NCBI GenBank assembly: GCA_035362335.1
Contig: DAOSDL010000028.1
Location: 1 to 64,000, forward strand
DNA length: 64,000 nucleotides
From: JAOSJT01 sp035362335
Lineage (GTDB): Bacteria > Bacteroidota > Ignavibacteria > SZUA-365
Direction: 5' to 3'
Of the stretch, positions 10,701-18,342 are shown in pieces. The stretch's first letter is position 1, and each line of letters starts with the position of its first letter. Below the pieces are notes generated by a model. It saw nothing but the letters and a program-made list of their open reading frames with translations. It was not told the origin of the DNA and did not search any database. Made by a program: the position numbers and the translations under genes.

Positions 10701-10712
10701 ATGCATAGCCAA
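4779..10712 (-). CDS. Giant TANFOR-like surface protein (1,977 aa)
   Basis: A very large secreted protein with a signal peptide ending in HSVWAQ (about residue 30). The first 200 residues contain PPYSPYLSDYVSIENKV, FCVQAVDYQSG and YFSITHFEPPDILQP, which fit my recollection of the TANFOR region of Bacteroidota surface proteins, then a fibronectin-like segment to about 290. Residues 330-1400 are long repetitive beta-sheet with no known catalytic motif; the C-terminal 500 residues include a short Cys cluster (KKCANCAEDH). No sorting domain is evident. The N-terminus overlaps the end of the upstream beta-barrel gene by 23 bp and the stop is 6 bp from the next gene, so all three are coupled. A surface-fibre or scaffold role exported with the barrel is an inference. 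Confidence 0.8.
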   Translation of the reverse strand: MAMHTHSDTRSRFAGLFVLLLLTTHSVWAQNDVLVTTQVLPPYSPYLSDYVSIENKVVITLTNTQGGMRSVRLVGRIEGESGITVTIPQNYLPPQSIDLAPGQSRALMGAELQDYLNPDVLQFSGISKAQVVQGNGLPEGDYSFCVQAVDYQSGTPLSQPAPSGCAYFSITHFEPPDILQPLCNGNAAAQSPQNLLLSWTAPAGAPPQHVEYVVLIVEMQPQQVDPAQAVLAATDPPFFSTVTQSNSFLYGPDAPLLEAGKRYAWRVTARSRDGAPKLLFKNNGHSAACSFLWQQGGLQGEGEGGQQEGDNDIQEQYASDCEVLNCAPQPLASGPAGNKVYLPGDEVQIGYFTLKLTSLSSSSASNLSGEGEIDMPLFNTRLRATFQNLQVNAQHKVFAGTAIGAYDPGTQVNQALRDFSNNLDNVTGEYVKSVTDYVKGAQKYVENFVNVNSTGLPFAMSKLISGNVQLVNIAAIEFAPDGARLNAFFDMPIPEANNKILAFGQKNVCFHPTGLSIGGLQKLTMLGNDYTFPWGGNVDCTIKAVDGNNGGTFVTWDCEGIKEVQIQGEFTFKGGMLVRSEGNGPVKASFTFNGTTWGDLLGEVSMDPFSIAGLEGLKLEFNKVVMDFSDTRNAQGMSYPANYNGPQGNDWRGFYFDKVTAVLPDYLKKGNDPVTITLSHALINKQGFTGSVTVQPVFGTDQGNLGGWAFSIDKIELAVTNNSLSKGQFNGKLRIPISKSDLAYSCLLSNSQQGLHTQFSVSNLGNLSADLWAATLTIQEGSSVTVETQGNDVLVQAVLSGGLTIDGEFPDMKNVNVSIPDVEFKDFTIRNKKPYLSAEYFKMASPEKKFAGFPISIDPEKGIKLKFDGDSRIGLELALMVALDGNDESAISGGTSFTVWGKMVEQNNKQSWTLDKPELNSIWIEASVAACDIKGSVDLYNGDPKFGNGFRGALEVNFRPMVKIKATVQFGSTKYQSASTYRYWYFDGMAVMGAGIMVYPGLGIYGFGGGAYYHMKPVGGSPSAASLAGDPNSAGNFDVDAAGSTSSGVVYEPDKNIAFGFKATIVLGTMPSPKAFNGDITLEASFFQGGGLNEISLTGNGYFVQSLDPKARPGNDAVITAKVMFKYAAQPKTFDGLVSIKFNLKAGNMELITGGGDAAMHFSPDKWFIKFGEPDNRFGLTVLGLLEIGSYYMVGKNSLPGMPDLPTSPIDFQSALPSFKDQNPRKSDVNAGSGFAMGQNLSIDTGKLRFLIFYARIAIAFGYDVSILYTNQSCENVQGKMGLNGWYATGQVYAGLEAKVGIDINLWFVKKDIVILEVGLIAGLKGGLPNPTWLKGEVSGYYNIMNGLLTGQCNFKFKYGDVCDPTEGDPFGGLQVISDVVPTGNDADVFSFPEVSFNLPVGSDKIMQVQVMKNEDESELVQFRFEVKSFEVRKKTGNALVAGDWSKHNNKMTALFDPKEMFDELTDFVTKVEIHGERKVHGQWIRIKKCANCAEDHVESRTVNFRTGTAPEYFRDDNVVQTRPGRMQRYFPYSQSNQGFIAMKQYPSNIPAMQPEDPNYRYRYEMRYHRVGGGSTVIGNAEVQWENGGGFKGIRFTLPTLTPKTLYIAQVVRVRELKAGKQEKSNFALTNEQKSIGGGQKITQRTARLNSTRLADNEFLVYQLAFKTSQFTTYKNKIEDFINSTPETYRLSDDKSSHGYNKLYLRFTGKEAFDPYDIEEYSWTKASTTNYVEPRLRVEARNGASPNTIKTYWRWLYDNYYRYSLDDHYINSVYIASLPLNGGANPNTVRVYPSENAYRPGSRLTHGTRLSEIKFPAWATDIAYQGTGPATKLTNDEINAVFWKGYNPPPQGGGGGMKIAPVGIKAANNAPKLNGPGEIAMNEWHKLVLRYDVPAVLEKDRELIVKELMRRYGNVLGQTPAFWHFMRYNLDAQTAQAIGVTQHNFWDMKFPNNMTINLHFHVDGLNYYLDKTYTFKD

Positions 10713-12363
10713 GCACCGCTGTGATTTCTGAAAATGACTTCTGTGCGTAATACCCCGCCGAGGAGGTCACATGCGTGAGTTGCGCGCTGAAGGTATGGCG
10801 CCGCTGCACGTTGTAGGTGCTTCCGAGTGATCCGGTAATGGTTTCGCCCACGCCGTGGAAGGAGGCGGACAAGGTTCCGTTGACGCGCAGCGTTTGTTCG
10901 AGCATTGCCTTGCTCGCCCCGACGGAGACGCCGCTGTTGCGGAACGTGCCCGCGAGATTCTCCATGCGCGTGGTGTTGCCCGACAGCGAGAAGGACCAGT
11001 GCTGACGGGGCAATGCAAGCGCGTAGGTCGCGTGGACATTCGTGCTGTTGTATTCCGAGTAACGCGAGGTGAACGCGTTGTTGTCGAGGTAGGTCTGATA
11101 CGTCAGGTTCACCAGGAAATTATGCGTTGCGGCCGCGGAGCTTATGGTGTAACGCGGCGTAAGCGTGATCATGGGATTGCTGCTATTGAGACGCGTGCTG
11201 TCGCTGAGCGGCTTGCGCCCCGCCGCCTGCGAGGTGAACACATCGGTGTATTGCACATCCACACCCCAGACGGGCGAGGGCTGATAGCCCAGCGAAACCG
11301 CAGGGAGCATGCGCGTGGTGGTGGCCGCCTTCTTGTCTTGCAGATTGTCCTCGCGCCAGGTCATGGTGGCATTCGCGCGAAACACGCCGTTACCCAGCAT
11401 CACGCGCGGTGCAATGGCCACGCTCTGCATATCGCTGCCGATGTAGTAGGCGCCCATGGACTGATAATCGGGATCGATGCGCGTGTAAGTGAGTCCCATC
11501 CCCCACTGCCGCGCGTTCCAGGCGGCGCTGCCCCGCACGGCCGTGTAGAATTGCGAAGACGCCCGCTGGTTGATCAATCCGTCGAAGGCCTCCATGTGCG
11601 AATTCCCGGTTGTTTCGAGTTCCACCGCACGCACATCGCGAGTGTAATCGCTGGCCGCAGCATCCATCGAAATGCGCAACGCCTCGAACAGCGTCACTCC
11701 ACCACTGAATCCCAACACAAGATTCTCGCCGGGCAGCACCAGCGCGTTGCGCGGTGTGCTTCGCAGGGACGCGGGATCGTCCTTGGCCTTCAGGATGATG
11801 ACATCGAATTGATTTCCACCATCACCGATGCCAAGGCGTCCGGCGAAACCGCTGCGCTCATAGGCCGGTTGAACAAAACGCCCCGCCGCCGTGTCCTCGG
11901 CCACAGCGCGCTGCAAGCGGCCATACATGAATCCCGCGCGCAGCAGCCCGGGCTGCGCCTCGAAACCCGCACCCAGCATCTGATGACCCGCCAGCGTGTA
12001 CGGAGAGAAGGTGACATTGCGATAGCCGAAATGTCCGGTGAGCCACTCGTAGCGCGGACTAACGCCGAATTGATTGAAGGGCTGAGCGAAATCGCGCTCC
12101 TGTTCGCTGAGTGTGAAACTGAAGGGCATGTCCACGCCGTACAGTTGCACGTTCACAGTGCCGTTCAACACCCAGGAGAATGGTTCGCGACGCGCGCGCA
12201 ATTCGCTGGCTTGGTAGAATACCGCGCGCGCGGAAACATTGCCCCCCACGCGCAGCGCGGGTGTTTCGCTGCCCGAAGAAAAATCCTGCGCGTTGATCGG
12301 TGCTCCCGCGAGCAACGCGAACAAAGCGAGCATGAAACTGGTGACACAGGAGCGGAATGTCAA
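10690..12363 (-). CDS. Predicted outer-membrane beta-barrel protein
   Basis: A 557-aa protein with a signal peptide (hydrophobic FMLALFALLAG, ending INAQ) and then alternating amphipathic strands with many aromatic belts, ending VLGYAYSF with a terminal Phe, the usual outer-membrane insertion signature. Sequence such as PFNQFGVSPRYEWLTGHFGYRN fits barrel proteins found beside TANFOR-type surface proteins in Bacteroidota. It is the first gene of the three-gene operon and overlaps the giant gene by 23 bp. It could be the export or anchoring barrel for its two partners; that is context only. Confidence 0.75.
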   Translation of the reverse strand: MTFRSCVTSFMLALFALLAGAPINAQDFSSGSETPALRVGGNVSARAVFYQASELRARREPFSWVLNGTVNVQLYGVDMPFSFTLSEQERDFAQPFNQFGVSPRYEWLTGHFGYRNVTFSPYTLAGHQMLGAGFEAQPGLLRAGFMYGRLQRAVAEDTAAGRFVQPAYERSGFAGRLGIGDGGNQFDVIILKAKDDPASLRSTPRNALVLPGENLVLGFSGGVTLFEALRISMDAAASDYTRDVRAVELETTGNSHMEAFDGLINQRASSQFYTAVRGSAAWNARQWGMGLTYTRIDPDYQSMGAYYIGSDMQSVAIAPRVMLGNGVFRANATMTWREDNLQDKKAATTTRMLPAVSLGYQPSPVWGVDVQYTDVFTSQAAGRKPLSDSTRLNSSNPMITLTPRYTISSAAATHNFLVNLTYQTYLDNNAFTSRYSEYNSTNVHATYALALPRQHWSFSLSGNTTRMENLAGTFRNSGVSVGASKAMLEQTLRVNGTLSASFHGVGETITGSLGSTYNVQRRHTFSAQLTHVTSSAGYYAQKSFSEITAVLGYAYSF

Positions 12364-12444
12364 GCGTGCATCTTCCGACGGCTGTTGGCGTGTGATCTCC
12401 GCCGGACCACTGTCGGCTACGCCAAACCCGCGCGGAGATATTCA

Positions 12445-12467
12445 ATTAGGATGTTATCTATCCTAAT
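12445..12467. promoter_or_regulatory. Inverted repeat upstream of the surface operon
   Basis: ATTAGGAT and ATCCTAAT form perfect 8-bp arms around a 7-bp spacer in an AT-rich 60-bp stretch, about 80 bp upstream of the beta-barrel start. It is isolated in otherwise GC-rich sequence, so it is a candidate operator. It is not followed by a T-run in the direction of the upstream metalloprotease gene, which argues against a terminator. Confidence 0.4.
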
Positions 12468-12539
12468 AAAAATTCCGTCGTGATGCAAGAAAAAAATCAA
12501 AAATTCACTTTTTCCAATATCGGTATCGACATACGCCGC

Positions 12540-15500
12540 TCAACGCAGCAGTATCGGACGCCATGAGCTGCGGTCCCGCCAACGCACATTAAGGACATAC
12601 CAACCGGCCGTCAATCCGTGCGTGGATGGACGCAGGCGCAACACCGGTTCGCCATCGCTAACGCGCAGCACGATGCGTTCGCGTCCCAGCACGTCGTGTA
12701 TGCGCACCGTGATCTCACCATCTGTCTCCGAAGGTGCAATGTGCAGCACGTCGTCGCTGCGCGCCGGCTGTGGCCACACTGCCAGGTCATACCGTTGTGG
12801 GAGTATATCCGTCGCGCTGCTGTTGTCCATACGGATCGCATGAGTCACCCAGTCACTGCCGCAATCACGTTCGACGCTGCGAACATACACCACCGTATCG
12901 CGAGTCAATCCCGAAAAGACAAATGAACCCCCGATGCCCAGCAAGGCGCTGCCGTCCGTGCGCGCGTGCCATTCCACCATCCCATAATCCGCACGTGCAT
13001 CGAGCCGCACGTCACTCCCCGGTGGTACAACGGTTGGTCCGGTCACCACAGGAATGGGCGCAAGAAGCCGAACAGGAATCCCCACGCGTGGGCTCACGCA
13101 ATTCGCCACCGCCACCTCCGCCCAATACATGGCCGCTTGCGTGAGCGGCGGTGTGACGAAGCGACGGCCTGTACCGAGGGGTTGCGCCGCCGTACTGTCA
13201 GCAAACCAGCGGATGACACCATCCGTATTACCCGCTTCCAGAACCGCCACACCACCCGCGCATGCGGCTGCATCAAGCGCTGCGAGCGTGTACAATGCCG
13301 CGCCTTGACTTCCGCCGTTGGCAATGAAAACCATGCGGCCATCGAGCACCGTGAACGCCCCGGGTGAGGACGATCCCGCACTGTCGATGTCCGCAACCAG
13401 CCTTGTCCCCTCGGCGCTCCCATCGCTGCACCACAACTCGTTCCCATGCGCGCCGTCATTGGCAGAGAAGAACAACAACGATCCCTGTGCGAAGATATCC
13501 TGAATTCCCGCACCGCTGAATGGATGAATATCTTTGACCAAGGTGGCGCCTCCTGCCGGAAACAGCTCCCACAATTCAGCTCCACTTCCATCATTTGCCA
13601 CGCAAAACACGCGGTCGCCAAGTGCGGTGAAATGCGAGGGAAAGCTCCCCTGTCCTTTGCGAATATCCGCGAGCAGACGTGTGCCCTCGGGTGTACCGTC
13701 GGTGACGTAGGGTTCGTAGCTGTGCGTGCCGTCGTCGACGTACATGTACACCAGACCGTTGATGGACGTCACATCGCCGATCTGCGATCCCTCGGATCCG
13801 GGGCGGATGTCAGCGAGCAGGCGGGTCCCTTCCTCGGTGAGATCTGTCACCCACAACTCCGTGCCGTGGCTTCCATCATTTGCAGAGAAGTAGACTTTTC
13901 CATCTGATTCCGTGAATCCTGCCGGATCACTCCCTTGTGCGCCGGGGGCTATGTCCTTGAGCAGTCGAGTCCCCGCCACCGTTCCGTCGGTGATCCAGGG
14001 CTCGCTTCCATGCAACGAATCCTCCACCTCCAGAAGCATTTGTGTTCCCACAACAGTGACATCGAAATCGTTGAATGCGCTGGTGTGTGGGAAATGAGCG
14101 AGTCGCTGCGTACCGGAGCGCGTGCCATCGCTGCGCCACAGCTCGGCTTTGTCATGGCCGTCGTTGAGAAGAAAGAGCATGGCACCATTGAGTTCGGTAA
14201 GCCAGAAATTGCTGTACCCGCTTCTATCGTTCAGCTCAAGCAGCACTTCGTTCGCCTTTGTATCCAGATCCACGCGGTGCAGCGATGGACCGCCGCCCTC
14301 CTTGGTGAAGCCGTAGTACAGTGCATCATTCCACAACAATGCGCTGGCAATGCTACCCCGGTCGCCGCTCATACCTGGCACGAGCATGGCGCTGCCGCTG
14401 AGCGTCCCGTCGGTAACCCACACTGAGGCATCCTGCGCGCGAAATACGATACGACGGCCGTCTTCGGCCATAACCCACATACTCGATTGCCGGGAGGTAT
14501 CGGGATCGAACAACATCTGGGCGAGATCCGTCATCACACGCGTCGTGGAAGCCACGCGCACCACCACACGCGACCGGGTGCTGATGCAAGAGTCCACCGC
14601 TTCCACATACCAAGCGCGGCTTTCCATCACCACGGGCGTGGCGAAGGTGCGGCCGGTGGCGAGCAGTGTGCCGCCTTCCAGCGCATCATACCAGCGGAAT
14701 TCCTGCCCCGGCCCCTCGGCGGTGATCAGCACCTGCTCGCCCGCGCACAGCAGCGTGTCGCGCACGCGTGGTGCGGGGAGTTCGCAGCATTCGCGCCGCA
14801 GAGCGATAGCCACGGCACGCGCGTACGCGAGTTGCATGGACGAGAGCTCGTCGGCGCAAGACGAGTTGGTGTACGACATGATATTGCGGGGATTCGGCGC
14901 GTAGGGCATGTTGTTGGCATCGCGACGCGTACCCACGTACTGGCAGGCGCCGTTCACCACACCGAGCAGATTCGGATCGGCGGGCGTGTCGCAGAAGCGA
15001 TCTCCATGGGTGGCACAGTTGCTGCCATCGGCCAGTTCATCGGTGGTACCGGTATTGGTGTAGCCATGCGTATGCGGCAGACCGAGTACGTGGCCGAGTT
15101 CATGGCTGAGTATGTTTTCGAGCGTGCGATTACACGAAACATTGATGGATACATTTCCCCCCATTTCCCAACCACAGCCGGTGGACGAACGGAACATTGC
15201 CACATTCACCGCGCGACTGTTCGTTGCCGGAGCAGTGGAATCCGGATAGTACCGCACATCCCCGCAACGCACGAAGCGCACTCCCGCCGCGGCGAACCAT
15301 GCATTGGTTGCAGCCAGGGCTTGATTGATACGGTTCACCCCGATTACCGGATTGCCACCCTGCGTTTGAACGTGGAACATCACCGGCACATCGATGATGC
15401 TGCTGTCCGCCCGCCACACGGTGGCACGCGCACCCTCGCTGAAGAGCTTGTCATAACGCACCATCCAGGCACTGTCCGTCACCGTTTCACAAAACTGGCC

Positions 15501-15557
15501 ATGCACGGGCACGGCCATACTCAGCAACAACACAACGAGCGGGGCGTAACGTGGCAT
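12540..15557 (-). CDS. T9SS-secreted M43-like zinc metalloprotease with ELWxxDGT repeats
   Basis: A 1,005-aa secreted protein. The start at 15557 is chosen for the GGAGG just upstream and the signal peptide MPRYAPLVVLLLSMAVPVHG. Residues 60-270 are a pappalysin-like (M43) metalloprotease with the extended zinc motif HELGHVLGLPHTH and a Met-turn NIMSY. The middle carries about five ELWxxDGT repeats (ELWRSDGT, EPWITDGT, ELWVTDLT, EPYVTDGT, ELWCSDGS), predicted beta-propeller-like, flanked by Ig-like segments. The last 80 residues (LAVWPQPARSDD to the end) form a type A T9SS sorting domain, so it should be exported across the outer membrane and attached to the surface. It probably degrades extracellular protein. 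Confidence 0.9.
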   Translation of the reverse strand: MPRYAPLVVLLLSMAVPVHGQFCETVTDSAWMVRYDKLFSEGARATVWRADSSIIDVPVMFHVQTQGGNPVIGVNRINQALAATNAWFAAAGVRFVRCGDVRYYPDSTAPATNSRAVNVAMFRSSTGCGWEMGGNVSINVSCNRTLENILSHELGHVLGLPHTHGYTNTGTTDELADGSNCATHGDRFCDTPADPNLLGVVNGACQYVGTRRDANNMPYAPNPRNIMSYTNSSCADELSSMQLAYARAVAIALRRECCELPAPRVRDTLLCAGEQVLITAEGPGQEFRWYDALEGGTLLATGRTFATPVVMESRAWYVEAVDSCISTRSRVVVRVASTTRVMTDLAQMLFDPDTSRQSSMWVMAEDGRRIVFRAQDASVWVTDGTLSGSAMLVPGMSGDRGSIASALLWNDALYYGFTKEGGGPSLHRVDLDTKANEVLLELNDRSGYSNFWLTELNGAMLFLLNDGHDKAELWRSDGTRSGTQRLAHFPHTSAFNDFDVTVVGTQMLLEVEDSLHGSEPWITDGTVAGTRLLKDIAPGAQGSDPAGFTESDGKVYFSANDGSHGTELWVTDLTEEGTRLLADIRPGSEGSQIGDVTSINGLVYMYVDDGTHSYEPYVTDGTPEGTRLLADIRKGQGSFPSHFTALGDRVFCVANDGSGAELWELFPAGGATLVKDIHPFSGAGIQDIFAQGSLLFFSANDGAHGNELWCSDGSAEGTRLVADIDSAGSSSPGAFTVLDGRMVFIANGGSQGAALYTLAALDAAACAGGVAVLEAGNTDGVIRWFADSTAAQPLGTGRRFVTPPLTQAAMYWAEVAVANCVSPRVGIPVRLLAPIPVVTGPTVVPPGSDVRLDARADYGMVEWHARTDGSALLGIGGSFVFSGLTRDTVVYVRSVERDCGSDWVTHAIRMDNSSATDILPQRYDLAVWPQPARSDDVLHIAPSETDGEITVRIHDVLGRERIVLRVSDGEPVLRLRPSTHGLTAGWYVLNVRWRDRSSWRPILLR

Positions 15558-15930
15558 TTTACAACCTCCAACATGACGAAGCGGGAATGTACCGATGTCT
15601 CGACGGACAGAGTTTTCAGCCTGCTGTGGCGGTGCCGACAGAAACCTCGCCGCACAGGGGAGACGCCACATGCCGAGCTGAAATTCTCGAGATAATCTGA
15701 GCAAACTTGCGCACAGTTCACAACGCGCCGTAATCGAATATGAACGAGAAGCATCCTCGACGCAGCGCGCGATGCGGCTCGCTGACAAGCGGTAAAAACG
15801 GTCCCGCCACGCTGCGAGCCATGTCGTTTGCGACCATGCCCCGAAGCGTGGCGGGAAAATTTGTTGAATCAGCGAAACGTGTTACCGAAGATGCGCGTGC
15901 CTTCGCGGGAGAGGCGACGTTCGGACACGC
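15558..15930. other. Intergenic region, no gene seen
   Basis: The 373 bases between the metalloprotease start and the lipoprotein stop hold the metalloprotease promoter region (Shine-Dalgarno GGAGG next to the start). I see no RNA gene, repeat or clear terminator. Confidence 0.5.
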
Positions 15931-16626
15931 TCAGAACGACGGGCGCGCGCCGTTGGTACCGAACTCCACCAATTCCATCAGATTGTCGCCATCGGTGGAC
16001 ACCGAGCGAACGATGCCGTTCATCGGGACGGAGGGGTGGTAGAACGCTTCAACCGTATCCGACCAGAGCAGGAAATCGAATTCCGTGATGGCCTTGGTGC
16101 AGTTGTTGAACGTACCTGCCGGCACTTTTACGGCCGCCATGCCTTCGTCCTTGTTGAAGCGCAGGTACAATCCATTGAGCAGTTTCTTGTAGGTGCCGCG
16201 TGTAATGGAAAGCACAGGGCCATCGAGTTTCTGCACCTCTCCATCGTCTTGCTTGATCTTCACCCACACGATGTCGAGATGATCGGGGTCAAGAGTTTCC
16301 CAGGTTTTCTCCAAACCCGCGATCAGCATCTGCGTGATCGCTTCGTTCTTGCCATTGATGGTTTGGGATTCGATGATCCAGCCGTTGCCCTCCTTGCCCA
16401 CGATAGCGTTGCGCAGCACCGAGCGATCCTCACCGCTGGTCATGCGATACACAGTATACTGGCCCACGGCTGGCGCCATGGGTTTCTGAAACAGGCCTTT
16501 TCCATCGAACATTTGTGTTGAGGATTTCGCATGCCATTCGAGCACGCGTTTCTCCAACACGGGATTGGTGGACGCGCATCCGGCGACCACGACCACCACC
16601 AACAACGACAAGACACTACTGCGCAT
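15931..16626 (-). CDS. Hypothetical lipoprotein, 231 aa
   Basis: The N-terminus is a hydrophobic run with lipobox VVAGC (Cys at about 17), so the mature protein is lipid-anchored. The body is mixed alpha/beta with no catalytic motif. It includes YTVYRMTSGEDRS and a C-terminal half reading like a DUF3108-type 'parameter to be converted' beta protein (VPAGTFNNCTKAITEFDFL), a pattern also seen in periplasmic lipoproteins that bind hydrophobic ligands. A Shine-Dalgarno AGGAGG precedes the ATG. It stands alone between the metalloprotease and metK. Function unknown. Confidence 0.75.
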   Translation of the reverse strand: MRSSVLSLLVVVVVAGCASTNPVLEKRVLEWHAKSSTQMFDGKGLFQKPMAPAVGQYTVYRMTSGEDRSVLRNAIVGKEGNGWIIESQTINGKNEAITQMLIAGLEKTWETLDPDHLDIVWVKIKQDDGEVQKLDGPVLSITRGTYKKLLNGLYLRFNKDEGMAAVKVPAGTFNNCTKAITEFDFLLWSDTVEAFYHPSVPMNGIVRSVSTDGDNLMELVEFGTNGARPSF

Positions 16627-16761
16627 ACATCCTCCTGCGTGAGGGCTTCTGAAAGGGAATGGATTTATGAAGACATGAGGGCAATATACGCGAGAATTTC
16701 TTTTTCAAGAATGCCGCGACCGCAGTTGCGTCTGACACGGAAACAGACCATCGCATGGTGC

Positions 16762-17871
16762 TTACATCTCCCAGGGAAGACCGGCTTTCCCGAAATGCCC
16801 ATAGTTCGTCGTCTGACGATATATCGGCCGCAGCAAGTCCAGCGTATCGATGATGGAAGCCGGACGGAAATCCATGCGGCGCACGGCTTCTTCGGCAGCG
16901 AGCTCATCGCCGGTGCCGAAGGTGTCGACCTTCACCGACATAGGTTCGGCCACACCGATGGCGTAGGCGACCTGCACTTCCACGCGCTCGGCGAGACCTT
17001 CACGCACAAGTGAACGCGCCACGTGCCTGCAGAAATATGCCGCGCTACGATCGACCTTCGAGGGATCCTTGCCGCTGAACGCGCCTCCACCGTGCCGCGC
17101 CATGCCGCCGTAGGTATCGACAATAATTTTCCGACCGGTCAATCCGCAATCCGCCGAGGGACCGCCTTCGGTGAAGCTCCCCGAGGGATTCACCAGTACG
17201 CCAATGGAAGGCGTATACCACGCACCGAGCACTTCGGGTAGGATGGTCGAGGTGATGAACGCTTCAATTTCCTTGCGGGTCACCGACGCGCGATGCATGG
17301 TGGAAACCAGCACAGAGGTGATTTCCGCCGGACGGCCATCGACATAACGCACCGACACCTGCGTTTTCGCATCGGGGCGCAGCCAATCCACCGTGCCCTT
17401 GCGCCGGTGGTCGGCCAGCGAGCGTCCGAGTGCGTGAGCCAGCACGATGGGTAGAGGCATGAGTTCGGGCGTTTCGGACGTGGCATATCCGAACATGATG
17501 CCCTGATCCCCCGCTCCCTGATCGTGACGTTCTGCCGCTTCGCGCGACACGGCGGTGTCAATTTCTGCCGCCTGCCTCGAAATCATGGAAAGGATGCGCA
17601 CACCATCCGCGTTGAACGCTTCGGTGGCGTCGTCATATCCCACCGCTCGAATGGCTTCGCGCGTCACTGTTTCGTGATCCACCTCGGCGCTTGAGGTGAT
17701 CTCGCCTGCCAACACGACGGTATCATGTTTGGCAAGCGTTTCGCAAGCCACGCGGGCGTGCGGATCCTGCGCGAGATGCGCATCGAGAATGCTGTCGGAG
17801 ATGAAGTCGCACACCTTGTCGGGATGCCCCTCACTGACGGACTCGGAAGTGAAGATGAATGATTTGCTCAT
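16762..17871 (-). CDS. metK: S-adenosylmethionine synthetase
   Basis: Makes S-adenosylmethionine from methionine and ATP in the cytoplasm. The 369-aa protein begins MSKSFIFTSESVSEGHPDK, with the ATP-binding GHPDK. It has the family hexapeptide-type loop GAGDQGIMFGYA and the glycine-rich loop GGGAFSGKDPSKVDRSAAY. The start at 17871 follows AGGAGATTTTTC and matches the family N-terminus; a longer reading frame to 17979 is an upstream extension with no support. All three MetK domains are present. It is monocistronic, with a leader of about 130 nt that carries a terminator-like hairpin. Confidence 0.97.
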   Translation of the reverse strand: MSKSFIFTSESVSEGHPDKVCDFISDSILDAHLAQDPHARVACETLAKHDTVVLAGEITSSAEVDHETVTREAIRAVGYDDATEAFNADGVRILSMISRQAAEIDTAVSREAAERHDQGAGDQGIMFGYATSETPELMPLPIVLAHALGRSLADHRRKGTVDWLRPDAKTQVSVRYVDGRPAEITSVLVSTMHRASVTRKEIEAFITSTILPEVLGAWYTPSIGVLVNPSGSFTEGGPSADCGLTGRKIIVDTYGGMARHGGGAFSGKDPSKVDRSAAYFCRHVARSLVREGLAERVEVQVAYAIGVAEPMSVKVDTFGTGDELAAEEAVRRMDFRPASIIDTLDLLRPIYRQTTNYGHFGKAGLPWEM

Positions 17872-17883
17872 GAAAAATCTCCT

Positions 17884-17921
17884 GAAATGAAAAGGCGCCC
17901 TCGCCAGGGAGACGAGAGCGC
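17884..17921 (-). promoter_or_regulatory. Terminator-like leader hairpin before metK
   Basis: On the minus strand a 9-bp stem (GCGCTCTCG with CGAGGGCGC, one G-U pair; arms 17913-17921 and 17895-17903) is followed by CCTTTTCATTT and then the Shine-Dalgarno of metK. An intrinsic-terminator-like element in a 5' leader suggests transcription attenuation, and metK leaders often respond to S-adenosylmethionine. The leader upstream contains GCTTGCAGC and TTGCTAAAT, but I cannot match it to SAM-I or SAM-II. A motif called SAM-Chlorobi precedes metK operons in Chlorobi, but I cannot test it here. Confidence 0.45.
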
Positions 17922-18007
17922 ACGCGCGTGTCCGATGGCGATTTAGCAAGTTGTTTTCCGTCGCTGCAAGCTGCCGCAAATGACGACATGGATCGATGAT
18001 CCGGGGT

Positions 18008-18038
18008 CAATGTACAACCGGATGAATGTATGGATCAA
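18008..18038 (-). promoter_or_regulatory. Bacteroidota-type promoter for metK
   Basis: On the minus strand TTG (18038-18036) is separated by 21 bp from TACATTGA, close to the TAnnTTTG box. It would place the transcript start near 18001, giving a leader of about 130 nt. Confidence 0.5.
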
Positions 18039-18271
18039 GACAAATTTCCTTCGTGTAAACGAATCGTATTGACTCCCAGCATCAGCATCACATTTGCCTC
18101 GCCGCACTTCGTTGCCTCAATATTCCGTTACCAAGGGCAGGCGAGCGCCGCATGCATTCCTTCGAAGTAAACACTCAAGTGCACGCGGCCAGAGTGCGGA
18201 ACGCGAAATACGGCAACTTCGCGAGTCCCCCGTTTCGGTGTTGCAGTTCTGCTGTTGCACTGAAACATGTC

Positions 18272-18302
18272 TTGCGGGATTCGTAACAACGCGGTATGTT
18301 GC
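18272..18302 (+). promoter_or_regulatory. Promoter of locus A, conserved with locus B
   Basis: TTGCGGGA, then after 20 bp in total TATGTTGC. The same two boxes with the same spacing occur upstream of the sister gene (55843-55873, minus), while the spacer between them differs. Selection on the boxes, or descent within a duplicated unit, explains the pattern. The predicted start lies about 30 nt before the ATG. Confidence 0.6.
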
Positions 18303-18323
18303 GTGTTCCATTTCACCTTCATC

Positions 18324-18342
18324 CATTAGCGGGGAGCTAATG
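18324..18342 (+). promoter_or_regulatory. Hairpin holding the ribosome binding site and start codon of locus A
   Basis: CATTAGC and GCTAATG form a 7-bp perfect stem around the loop GGGGA. The Shine-Dalgarno GGGGAG lies in the loop and the ATG at 18340 is the end of the 3' arm. In locus B the same hairpin has CATTAGT opposite GCTAATG, keeping the seventh pair as U-G. Such a structure would limit translation unless opened, for example by the protein itself or in response to RNA folding. Confidence 0.6.

Noticed and set aside
12445..12467. Terminator of the metalloprotease gene
   Set aside because: It lacks a T-run in the minus direction and is far from the stop with a weak stem; an operator fits better.
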